From CAZXVU01 sp964644465 (GTDB taxonomy: Bacteria; Chlamydiota; Chlamydiia; Chlamydiales; SM23-39): 8,465 bases of DNA. Positions 1 through 6,710 of the stretch are shown here, one piece after another (positions within the stretch are counted from its first letter, which is position 1; each line of letters starts with the position of its first letter). The position numbers were made by a program, and so were the translations under genes. The DNA lies in the NCBI GenBank assembly GCA_964644465.1, contig CAZXVU010000092.1, forward strand, positions 1 through 8,465, read 5' to 3'. The notes under the pieces were generated by a model that was not told where the DNA came from, made no database searches, and worked only from the letters and a program-made list of their open reading frames with translations.

Positions 1-16
1 AATTTTGCTTAAGAGT

Positions 17-550
17 TTAGCAGAACTGGTCTTTGTACCACAAGGCAGTGCAGAGAACGGCGTCGACATTGCTGCGGGAACGGATTTCTTTCCGGAGTTC
101 AGCGTCAGTCTTAAGCTCAGTTTCAATGAACTCGAAAGGATCGAGCTTTTGTCCCGACTTTTTCACAGCGTTCTTGGCCCAAAGGTAATAGATTTTTTGA
201 TCGCAGATGCCAGGAAAAGGATAGCAGCAGCCGACGAGAACGATCTCATCAGACCAATAGCCGGTCTCTTCAAAGAGTTCCCGTTGTCCGCCGACGAGAG
301 GCTCTTCGCCAGGCTCAAGGCGTCCTCCAGGACAGCCTAAGATATATTCGCCTGTGGGATGGCGGTATTCGCGGTTCAGGATCCAGCGCCCTTCGGTGTC
401 TTGCGCAAGGATCGCTGCGGCATGGGTGGATAGGATCAGGGAGGTGTAAGGATGTACTTCTCCATCGGCGCGCTGCAGGATGTCCTCCCGGACATCGAAG
501 AATCCCCGATAAATGTATTGGCTTGATTTCACTTTGGGTTTTTTTGTCAT
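17..550 (-). CDS. Nudix hydrolase, ADP-ribose pyrophosphatase-like
   Basis: Predicted Mg-dependent cytoplasmic hydrolase of a nucleoside diphosphate linked to another moiety, with ADP-ribose or a nucleotide sugar as the likeliest substrate. From the ATG at 550 it is 177 residues. A complete Nudix box runs from G76 to Y98 (G-x5-E82-x7-R90-E91-L-x-E94-E95-x-G97). Ahead of it is the EYRHP segment and after it a PGICDQ/YYLWAK segment, both as in the ADP-ribose pyrophosphatase (NudF-like) branch. The ELPAG usual before the box in that branch reads LGCPGG here, so the substrate is uncertain. The frame stays open upstream to an ATG at 610, but I prefer 550: it overlaps the pknD stop codon as ATGA and has AGGA five bases upstream. 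It is probably co-transcribed and translationally coupled with pknD. Family assignment is secure; substrate is inference. Confidence 0.88.
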   Translation of the reverse strand: MTKKPKVKSSQYIYRGFFDVREDILQRADGEVHPYTSLILSTHAAAILAQDTEGRWILNREYRHPTGEYILGCPGGRLEPGEEPLVGGQRELFEETGYWSDEIVLVGCCYPFPGICDQKIYYLWAKNAVKKSGQKLDPFEFIETELKTDAELRKEIRSRSNVDAVLCTALWYKDQFC

Positions 551-560
551 TTTTTTCCTA
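547..560 (-). promoter_or_regulatory. ATGA stop/start overlap with Shine-Dalgarno between pknD and the Nudix gene
   Basis: On the minus strand the Nudix ATG (550-548) shares bases with the pknD TGA (549-547). An AGGA Shine-Dalgarno sits at 559-556, inside the pknD tail. This arrangement is typical of translational coupling and decides the Nudix start in favour of 550 over 610. Confidence 0.75.
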
Positions 561-3237
561 CGCAGCGGTAAAAGAGTTCGATTTGTCTGTGGAGTTCTTT
601 TTTCTCCCACCAGAATGCCCGTTCAATCCACCCTTTTTTATCATTGATGCGGCCGCTTAAGAAATGTGATGGCAAAGCAGTTGTCGGAGGATACGGCGTT
701 TCAAGCGCCAAAGCAAAATGGCGCATCGCAGTCTCGGAGCCCTCTTTAAGATAAAGATAAGTGCCATATGGGAAGTGAAGAGGAGAAGTTTCTTGGCGAA
801 GATCTTCTGGATATTTCTGGAAAATCTCTGAAGCTTCATTGAGTTTCTTCAGCAAAAGCAGTCTCCAAATTTCTAAAACATCGAAGTAAAGCCTCTCTTC
901 TTTGGGCAATCGGATTTTCTTGAGTTTTTGCAGCGCCGATCCCAGAAGGTCTATTTCAGAGTTTTTCAGGGCTTGCCGCATCAGAAAGTAGATCGAGCGA
1001 AGTTTATTTTTGTCCATCTGCGCAGGGAAAGTTTTTATAAGAGTATCGACTTTGTGAGGGATGGGAAATTCTTTCAGACTGTCGAGCGCTTCCAATTCAA
1101 GCAGACTGAAAAGAGCGTTATTGAGTAAGACTTCATTGGATGAGAGCGTTTTTGCGATCTCAACAAGAATAGGAACTTTAGCCAGCCAAAAGGCGAGCTG
1201 GATTGCAATCTGATTCAAACGGTCTTCGCTCTCTTGGATGAAGGGAAGAGGCTCCCAATTTTTTTCCAGGCTGTCGATGAGCTGACGCGTGTCGGGATTA
1301 TTCAAGAGGTCGGGAATATTGCGGATCGCAAGCAAGATGATCCTGTAAGCAGCTTCCCGATGATTGAGCGAACTTTCATGCATCCGGTAGACGATATGTT
1401 CTTTGATCATCGGAAGAAGAGGATGTTTTGGGAATTTGCGCAGGCAGAGCTCCAAACATTTCGCTTCTTCTTCTACATCTCCGATCGCTTCATAGACGAG
1501 GGATTTGCCGAGATATTCGAGAGGCGCGCCAGGTGTGCGATAGAGTTTTTCGAATTCTTTCAGCGCCAGATGGAAGAGCTTTTCTTGAGATGTTTTGACT
1601 TTTTCTGTTTTAGCTTTCTCCAAAAGGGTCAAGCCCGCTCTGAAAAGAGCTTCGCGCCCTTCGACTCTTCCGGGAAAGCACTGTCCAATTCTCCGATATT
1701 CTTGAAGGGCGACATCGTAAAGTTTCCGGCTTAAGAACGCATTCGGAACTGCAAGACAGCCTACCATGACGTTATGGCTGCCATCGAAGATTTTCCAATT
1801 CCTCAATTCAAAATCACCGTCCCGCTGCAAAAGGCCGACATGCGTACCAGCCAATGGTAAATGGCTGGCAAAGCTTAGCTTTAGCCTTCCATCGAGATAG
1901 AATTTAAGATGGTCGTCGATTTTTTCAATGCGGATCTGATGCCAAACTTTGGGCTGGAGATAGAGATGTTTGACTTCCAGCATCTGTACATTGTTCCGGA
2001 ACAATTGGCAGGAAGGATGCTTTTCAGATCCGATCCAGAGGCAATAGCCCTCTTCCAGGCTGCTCCGTTCATCGGCTTCAGGAACGCTGATCAAAAATCC
2101 AAGGCCCTGTCCAGAACGGCCGAGGCGCACTTCTGCTTCCATCCGCATATTGTTGGCAAATGAGCCGTGGGAGATCATCAATGCCGCCCATTCAGTTACA
2201 TCGAGGCTTCTTGTGATCGCGATATGTTTTGCAAGGAGGATATTTTCTTGGAATTGCCAGTCTTCTTTTCGTTTCAGGTCGAGTTCCGCGGTCAGGATCC
2301 ATTCAGGGCGTCCTTCAATATAGTTTTTCAGTCCGCCGATCAACTCTTCTACACTCTTGTAGCGCTCATTTTGCGAGCGGGCCAGACATTTATGGCATAC
2401 TTCTGCAAGCTGATGGGGAATATCGCGGTAAGGGGCCATCTCGATCGGATCGATGAGTTCTTCAGAGTGCACTTGTTTGCGGAAGGCGGCAATGGTCTTT
2501 CTTTGGAAAGGAAGCTGGAGCGTCAGGATTTGATAGAGCATGACGCCCAGAGCATAGATATCGGTTTGTACAGAGGAAGATTTTCCTGTGAGGCGCTCTG
2601 GAGCCATATAAGCGAGCGTTCCGGTGATTTTTCCTGGCCTTGTTAAGTCTTCTTCTTTACTTGCGACCCGTTTTGCTGGAAGGGGCTCTTCTTTTCCTAT
2701 TTGATCGATGAAATCGGCGATTCCCCAGTCGAGGATCATCACTTCGCCATATTTTCCGACGATGATGTTTTCAGGTTTCAAATCGCGGTGCAAGATCCCT
2801 TTGGCATGCGTATAGGCGACCGCTTCGCAGATTTGCAGGAAAATACGCGATAGAGAGGGGATGGACCTGCCTATGGAATGGAGCGGCTCTTCGTTTTTTT
2901 CCTGTTCGCGTGTAGTGCGAAGAATTTGCCGGAGGGTCTCCCCCTCGACAAAGGGCATCGTGTAATAGACATCGGGAGGAACTGTATGAATGGCCAGAAT
3001 GGGGACAATGGAAGGATGGCTCAAGACGCTGGCTACATGAGCCTCTCTTAAAAAGCGGCTTTGGATCGTCTTATTTTCCCGCAGCTCGGGACGGATCCGC
3101 TTTAGCGCGACCTGCCGGCCGCAAGTAGGGTCTTTGGCCAGATAGACCTCTCCCATGCCGCCTCTGCCTAAGCTTTGCAGGATGGAATAGGGCCCGATTA
3201 TCTTGGGCAGATCTTCAATTTTGTCTGTTTTTGCCAT
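547..3237 (-). CDS. pknD: Hanks-type serine/threonine protein kinase, chlamydial PknD type
   Basis: Protein kinase of 896 residues. The catalytic domain covers about 17-306. Visible elements are the glycine-rich loop GRGGMG (24-29), VALK with K46, the helix-C glutamate E65, HRDLKPEN with D152, K154 and N157, the metal-binding D170 in DWG (in place of DFG), APE (212-214), D226 and R292. Residues about 330-486 form a beta-rich stretch like a concanavalin A/LamG jelly roll, ending in a WHQIRIE...FYLDG...LRNWKIF pattern. The rest is largely helical, with TPR-like segments from about 500. I see no membrane helix or signal peptide. Length and domain order match chlamydial PknD; in Chlamydia pneumoniae that kinase is reported to phosphorylate the type III secretion protein CdsD. 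The same substrate here is inference. The ATG at 3237 has only a weak purine-rich upstream stretch (GAGAG). The gene heads an operon with the Nudix gene and is divergent from the PNP gene. Confidence 0.9.
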   Translation of the reverse strand: MAKTDKIEDLPKIIGPYSILQSLGRGGMGEVYLAKDPTCGRQVALKRIRPELRENKTIQSRFLREAHVASVLSHPSIVPILAIHTVPPDVYYTMPFVEGETLRQILRTTREQEKNEEPLHSIGRSIPSLSRIFLQICEAVAYTHAKGILHRDLKPENIIVGKYGEVMILDWGIADFIDQIGKEEPLPAKRVASKEEDLTRPGKITGTLAYMAPERLTGKSSSVQTDIYALGVMLYQILTLQLPFQRKTIAAFRKQVHSEELIDPIEMAPYRDIPHQLAEVCHKCLARSQNERYKSVEELIGGLKNYIEGRPEWILTAELDLKRKEDWQFQENILLAKHIAITRSLDVTEWAALMISHGSFANNMRMEAEVRLGRSGQGLGFLISVPEADERSSLEEGYCLWIGSEKHPSCQLFRNNVQMLEVKHLYLQPKVWHQIRIEKIDDHLKFYLDGRLKLSFASHLPLAGTHVGLLQRDGDFELRNWKIFDGSHNVMVGCLAVPNAFLSRKLYDVALQEYRRIGQCFPGRVEGREALFRAGLTLLEKAKTEKVKTSQEKLFHLALKEFEKLYRTPGAPLEYLGKSLVYEAIGDVEEEAKCLELCLRKFPKHPLLPMIKEHIVYRMHESSLNHREAAYRIILLAIRNIPDLLNNPDTRQLIDSLEKNWEPLPFIQESEDRLNQIAIQLAFWLAKVPILVEIAKTLSSNEVLLNNALFSLLELEALDSLKEFPIPHKVDTLIKTFPAQMDKNKLRSIYFLMRQALKNSEIDLLGSALQKLKKIRLPKEERLYFDVLEIWRLLLLKKLNEASEIFQKYPEDLRQETSPLHFPYGTYLYLKEGSETAMRHFALALETPYPPTTALPSHFLSGRINDKKGWIERAFWWEKKELHRQIELFYRCVGKK

Positions 3238-3278
3238 GTATTATCGCTCTCGACAAAGGTCATCCCATAATGGAGGAA

Positions 3279-3307
3279 ATGATGCAAGTGAATTTTCTCC
3301 AAATCAA
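3279..3307 (-). promoter_or_regulatory. Candidate sigma-70-type promoter for pknD
   Basis: On the minus strand TTGATT (3307-3302) lies 17 bases before CATCAT (3284-3279). Each hexamer matches its consensus at four of six positions. Transcription would start near 3272, about 35 bases before the pknD ATG. Position is sensible but the match is modest. Confidence 0.28.
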
Positions 3308-3332
3308 GCCCATCTCTTAGTTAAATTTGAAG

Positions 3333-3362
3333 TTGTCGAAAAATCTTCCCTATGGGTACATT
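3333..3362 (+). promoter_or_regulatory. Candidate sigma-70-type promoter for the PNP gene
   Basis: TTGTCG (3333-3338) is followed after 18 bases by TACATT (3357-3362), four of six consensus matches each. The predicted start near 3369 leaves a leader of about 26 bases that contains the AAGGA Shine-Dalgarno at 3381-3385. Confidence 0.35.
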
Positions 3363-3394
3363 TCGTCCCCTCGTGCAACCAAGGAAAATCTAAA

Positions 3395-3445
3395 ATGAAA
3401 AAAATCCTATTATTTCTAATGTTTGTCTCTATTTCTTTACAGGCT
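3395..3445 (+). other. Predicted Sec signal peptide of the PNP
   Basis: The first 17 residues show a two-lysine n-region (K2, K3), an uninterrupted hydrophobic core at 4-15 (ILLFLMFVSISL) and a small residue, A17, before a charged stretch (EET). The likely cleavage is after A17. There is no lipobox cysteine. The conserved enzyme fold begins near residue 40, so this is an added N-terminal piece and not part of the catalytic domain. Confidence 0.72.
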
Positions 3446-4267
3446 GAAGAGACTCTTTCGCAAACGATCGAAAAAGCTGTTTCTTATATCCGCCAATTTT
3501 CAAATCTGGAGCCGCAAGTAGCTCTTGTGCTCGGAACTGGATTAGGAGGCGTCGCTGAAAAAATAGAAGTAGAAACAGAGATTCCTTATGGAGAAATTCC
3601 CGGTTTTCCTATCACCACGACTGAGCATCATGCAGGAAAACTTCTGTTGGGTAAGTTTGAGGGCAAGCCAATTGTCGCTATGCAAGGAAGGCTTCATCTT
3701 TATGAAGGCTATAGCGCCAAGCAAGTGGTCTTTCCCATTCGCGTAATGAAAGCATTAGGCGCCAATACCCTTGTTTTAACGAATATTGCAGGCGGGATCA
3801 GCCCCACTTTTCAAGCGGGCGACATCATGCTCATTTCCGATCATATCAATCTGCAAGCGGACAGTCCTTTAATCGGCCCCAATGATCCTAAAATCGGACC
3901 TCGCTGGCCCGATATGTTTGATGCATACGATTCCGAATTGATGGAGCGCGTGGAGCGAATTGCTGCAGAAAATGGGATCGGTGTGAAAAGAGGGGTCTAT
4001 GCGGCATTAAAAGGTCCCTCTTTGGAGACAAAAGCGGAATATAAAATGCTCTATATTCTGGGTGCCGATGCGATTGGCATGTCGACCGTTCCTGAAAATA
4101 TCGCTGCTGTCCATATGGGAATGCGAGTCGTTGGGATCTCGATCATTACAAACTGCTGCTATTATGAAGTTCTGAAGAAAGCGAGCATCGACAAGATCAT
4201 TCAGCATGCCAATGCGACTGAACCGAAAGTTTCTCTGCTCGTTTCAAAACTGATCCAAGAGCTTTGA
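3395..4267 (+). CDS. Purine nucleoside phosphorylase, trimeric type, with apparent signal peptide
   Basis: Phosphorolyses purine nucleosides to free base and ribose 1-phosphate. From the ATG at 3395 (AAGGA nine bases upstream) it is 290 residues. After a predicted signal peptide (1-17) come the motifs of the trimeric PNP family: GTGLGG (47-52, phosphate loop), IPGFP (68-72), HHAG (78-81, usually GHAG), GRLHLYEGY (98-106), TNIAGG (129-134), DHIN (149-152), GPSLET with E211 (usually GPSFET), GMSTVPE (228-234) and TN with N253. E211 and N253 correspond to the purine-binding Glu and Asn of the 6-oxopurine-specific enzymes, so inosine and guanosine are the likely substrates. The His that contacts the ribose 5'-OH in the human enzyme seems to be I265 by eye alignment. 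The frame is open back to 3203, but that extension would bury the signal peptide, so I reject it. The gene is divergent from pknD and convergent with kbl, leaving 20 bases. Confidence 0.88.
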   Translation: MKKILLFLMFVSISLQAEETLSQTIEKAVSYIRQFSNLEPQVALVLGTGLGGVAEKIEVETEIPYGEIPGFPITTTEHHAGKLLLGKFEGKPIVAMQGRLHLYEGYSAKQVVFPIRVMKALGANTLVLTNIAGGISPTFQAGDIMLISDHINLQADSPLIGPNDPKIGPRWPDMFDAYDSELMERVERIAAENGIGVKRGVYAALKGPSLETKAEYKMLYILGADAIGMSTVPENIAAVHMGMRVVGISIITNCCYYEVLKKASIDKIIQHANATEPKVSLLVSKLIQEL

Positions 4268-4277
4268 CTTCATTCAA

Positions 4278-4304
4278 GGAGAGGGGTCTAACGAACCCCG
4301 CTTT
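4278..4304. terminator. Hairpin between convergent PNP and kbl genes, possible weak terminator
   Basis: An inverted repeat GGGGT (4283-4287) / ACCCC (4295-4299) has a seven-base loop. It extends past one mismatch through two Watson-Crick and two G-U pairs (4278-4281 with 4301-4304). It overlaps the kbl stop codon and follows the PNP stop by ten bases. There is no T-tract on either strand, so intrinsic termination is doubtful. Confidence 0.25.
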
Positions 4305-5574
4305 CTGTCATGCACACTGGATTCTTAACATGCCTCTGAGAGATCATTTTCCATTGATCGACAAATGCGCTGATATCTTCTTTAGTGTGTGCGGCAGAGA
4401 TCTGCACGCGAAGCTCATCGCGCCCTTTCGGGACGACAGGATAGTTGATATTGGTCACCAAAATCCCCCCCTCAAAGAGTCCTTCTTTGAAAATGCTTGT
4501 TTTGACGGCGTCTCCGAGAAGGATCGGCTGAATTGGATGCGTCGAGTGTGCTGCGAAAGTGCAGCCTGCCTTTTGCATCTCCTTTTGAAAGTGCTCTCGG
4601 TTTTGAACGAGCTGTGAGAGCAGCTTTTCTCCAGCATTTGTTTGTACGAGTCTTAGGGAGGCGAGAGCCGCTCCCGCTGTCCCTGGAGAAATTGAATTGG
4701 AATAGATGTAGGTTGCGGCCGACTCGCGCAAATAGTCGATGATCGTCTGATCCGCTGCGACATAGCCTCCATCGGCGCCAAAAGCTTTTCCCAATGTGCC
4801 GACGAGGAGATCTGCTTTTGCATGAAAGACCTCTTCCACGCCGCGGCCTTGTTTGCCAAAAGCTCCGATGCCATGCGCATCGTCAACGACAAGCCAAATG
4901 CCCTCTTCAAAGTGATGATCATGCGCATCTATCACTTGGCGCATTTTTTTTAGATCTTGAGCTTCGCCGAGCATGGAGAAGATCCCATCTGTGACGATGA
5001 CGACGCGCTGAAAAGACCCTCTTTTCTCTGACAAAATTCGGTCGAGATCATCTAGATCTAGATGGTTGAAGACAGCTCGCTGCTCTTTTGGCAAATTCGC
5101 GACGCGGATGCCATCGATGATGCTCCGATGGTTCAATGCATCGGAGACGACCAGAGTATTGCCGCTCACGACAGAGTTTGCCGCTTGTCCTTTGATGAGG
5201 CAGAATAGCACGGCGAGATTGGCGGCAAAAGCGCTCGAAAAAACAATGGCATCGTCTCGTCCATGAAACGCAGCAATTGAGCGCTCTAGATCTCGATGCA
5301 CCTTGAGCGTGCCAGAGATAAAGCGGACGGCGCCTGGACCGGTGCCGAATTCTTCAGAGGCGGCATGTTCGGCGGCTTTGAGTTCGGGATGAAAACGCAA
5401 TCCGAGATAGTCATTCGAATTGAATACGCGGTAAGGTTTTCCAGCAATCAGTGCTTGAGGGGAGGGGCCTTTTGTAAAGCCTTCGATCACTTTCTCAAAG
5501 CGTTTGGCTGTCTTTGCCTGTCCTATCCGCTCGAGTTCTTTATGAAGGGTTTCAACGAAGCGCTTCTTGCCCAT
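4288..5574 (-). CDS. kbl: 2-amino-3-ketobutyrate CoA ligase (glycine C-acetyltransferase)
   Basis: PLP-dependent enzyme of the alpha-oxoamine synthase family. It splits 2-amino-3-oxobutyrate with CoA into glycine and acetyl-CoA in the cytoplasm. It has 428 residues. Visible motifs are NDYLGL (54-59), VRFISGT (83-89), SDALNH with H149 stacking on PLP, DDAHG with D231 and H234, and GTLGK with the Schiff-base lysine K263. PVVPKG (379-384) and SAAHT (393-397) favour Kbl over the related BioF. It is about 30 residues longer than E. coli Kbl, with small insertions near 129-139 and 218-226 and a short C-terminal tail. The FDANGG segment of E. coli Kbl reads FAANLA. AAGGGA lies upstream of the ATG, inside tdh. 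The start overlaps the tdh end by 23 bases, so the two are co-transcribed, and the partner enzyme supports the Kbl assignment. Confidence 0.88.
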   Translation of the reverse strand: MGKKRFVETLHKELERIGQAKTAKRFEKVIEGFTKGPSPQALIAGKPYRVFNSNDYLGLRFHPELKAAEHAASEEFGTGPGAVRFISGTLKVHRDLERSIAAFHGRDDAIVFSSAFAANLAVLFCLIKGQAANSVVSGNTLVVSDALNHRSIIDGIRVANLPKEQRAVFNHLDLDDLDRILSEKRGSFQRVVIVTDGIFSMLGEAQDLKKMRQVIDAHDHHFEEGIWLVVDDAHGIGAFGKQGRGVEEVFHAKADLLVGTLGKAFGADGGYVAADQTIIDYLRESAATYIYSNSISPGTAGAALASLRLVQTNAGEKLLSQLVQNREHFQKEMQKAGCTFAAHSTHPIQPILLGDAVKTSIFKEGLFEGGILVTNINYPVVPKGRDELRVQISAAHTKEDISAFVDQWKMISQRHVKNPVCMTESGVR

Positions 5575-6511
5575 AGCATTTTTCCCTTATATTCTCATAC
5601 ATGATTTCGGTGAGTTTCTTTAAGTCGTAGGAGGGGGACCATCCCCAATCTTTGCGTGCCTGGGAATCGTCTATGGTGCGGGGCCAAGAGTCGGCGATCT
5701 TCTGTCGGCTATCTGGCCGATATTCGCAGGTAAAGAGGGGATTATGCCGCTGGATCTCTTTGACGAGATCTTCCGGTGCAAATTGAATGGCCGAGAAGTT
5801 ATAGCTCGTCCGAACCGAGATGTTCTCTTTAGGCGCCTCCATGAGATCGAAGGTGCCCTGAATTGCATCGTCCATATACATCATTGGAAGTACCGAGCCC
5901 CGATTGATGTAGGAGGCGTAGTGGTTATCCCGAATCGCTCCATAAAAGATGTGAATCGCATATTCCGTTGTTCCATCTCCAGGAGGGGCCTTATAACCGA
6001 GAAGGCCTGGATAGCGAAGACTCCGTACATCAACCCCAAACTTGATATAGTAGTATTGACAAAGAAGCTCTCCTACAACCTTATTGGCCCCGTACATTGT
6101 CGTCGGTTCCAAGATCGTATTTTGGGGAACGCGTTCCTTTGGAGTCGTAGGTCCAAAGACAGCGATGGAACTGGGCCAAAAGACCTTGAGCCGGTGCTTG
6201 GCGGCTGCACGCAAGACATTGCGGAGTCCATTGACATTCACATCCCAAGCAAGGTCTGGGTCCTTTTCACCCTGCGCTGAGAGTAGTCCTGCAAGATGAT
6301 AGACTTCTGTGATCTGATATTTTTTGATGAGAGAGTCAAGGTTCTCTCCGTCGCGCACATCGCCTAGCTCCATAATGCCTTGAAAACTGGGTTTCGCTTC
6401 ATGTCTTTCAAATGCGACGATGTTCTCTTTTCCCACCTTTTCTTGTAGGGCAAGGACAAGATCTGTGCCTACAAGTCCCGAGGCGCCAGTCACCAAGATC
6501 TTTCTTTTCAT
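5552..6511 (-). CDS. tdh: L-threonine 3-dehydrogenase, short-chain (epimerase-like) type
   Basis: NAD-dependent oxidation of L-threonine to 2-amino-3-oxobutyrate, the substrate of the Kbl encoded next. It has 319 residues. The Rossmann motif GASGLVG is at 9-15. The catalytic set is S114/S115 in PSSIAVFG with Y140 and K144 in YGANK. Strong family signatures follow: SLRYPGLLGYK, PPGDGTTEYA, LPMMYMDDA, and IADSWP with a DWGW close to the C-terminus. These match the extended-SDR threonine dehydrogenases known from Flavobacterium, trypanosomes and mammals, and not the zinc-dependent E. coli Tdh. The ATG at 6511 has only a weak GAAAG upstream. The N gap lies 99 bases upstream, so I cannot tell whether the operon begins here or includes the kinase gene beyond the gap. 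Confidence 0.93.
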   Translation of the reverse strand: MKRKILVTGASGLVGTDLVLALQEKVGKENIVAFERHEAKPSFQGIMELGDVRDGENLDSLIKKYQITEVYHLAGLLSAQGEKDPDLAWDVNVNGLRNVLRAAAKHRLKVFWPSSIAVFGPTTPKERVPQNTILEPTTMYGANKVVGELLCQYYYIKFGVDVRSLRYPGLLGYKAPPGDGTTEYAIHIFYGAIRDNHYASYINRGSVLPMMYMDDAIQGTFDLMEAPKENISVRTSYNFSAIQFAPEDLVKEIQRHNPLFTCEYRPDSRQKIADSWPRTIDDSQARKDWGWSPSYDLKKLTEIMYENIREKCYGQEALR

Positions 6512-6610
6512 CTTTCAAAGGTCCGCAGTTTGATTGGTTTTTGAAGGGAACCATTTTAATACGCATCCCATGAATATTTCTATTATTTCTTTTCAACCGT
6601 ATGAATCTAT
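6512..6610. other. Short non-coding stretch between tdh and the assembly gap
   Basis: This holds the upstream region of tdh and is AT-rich near the gap. I found no convincing -35/-10 pair for tdh. On the plus strand an ATG at 6570 opens a frame (MNISIISFQPYES) that runs into the N block. It could be the beginning of a small gene, but it lacks a Shine-Dalgarno and nothing beyond the gap supports it. Confidence 0.4.
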
Positions 6611-6710
6611 NNNNNNNNNNNNNNNNNNNNNNNNNNNNNNNNNNNNNNNNNNNNNNNNNNNNNNNNNNNNNNNNNNNNNNNNNNNNNNNNNNNNNNNNNN
6701 NNNNNNNNNN
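6611..6710. other. Assembly gap of 100 N
   Basis: Exactly 100 N, the conventional length for a scaffold gap of unknown size. It removes the 3' end of the adenylate kinase-like gene and an unknown amount of sequence before tdh. Confidence 0.98.

Noticed and set aside
1234..1734. Plus-strand open frame of 166 residues opposite pknD, and another of 159 residues at 2167-2646
   Set aside because: Both lie opposite conserved pknD coding sequence, have Phe/Arg-rich composition typical of reverse-strand shadows, and show no domain motifs.
3270..3320. Possible 16-residue leader peptide (MEEMMQVNFLQIKPIS) on the plus strand, with GGAGG near an internal ATG
   Set aside because: Too short to support, no attenuator structure follows, and it lies upstream of the better promoter candidate for the PNP gene.
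3203..3394. Upstream in-frame extension of the PNP to an ATG at 3203
   Set aside because: It would overlap the divergent pknD start, adds 64 residues with no family similarity, and would place the signal peptide internally. The ATG at 3395 has a Shine-Dalgarno.
5744..6280. Plus-strand open frame of 178 residues opposite tdh
   Set aside because: Antisense shadow of a well-supported dehydrogenase; no recognisable motif or ribosome binding site.
6408..6610. Continuation of the adenylate kinase-like frame beyond the N gap into tdh
   Set aside because: The frame joins only because N codons read as open and the gap length is arbitrary. The residues do not resemble the family C-terminus, and the total of 265 residues is too long.
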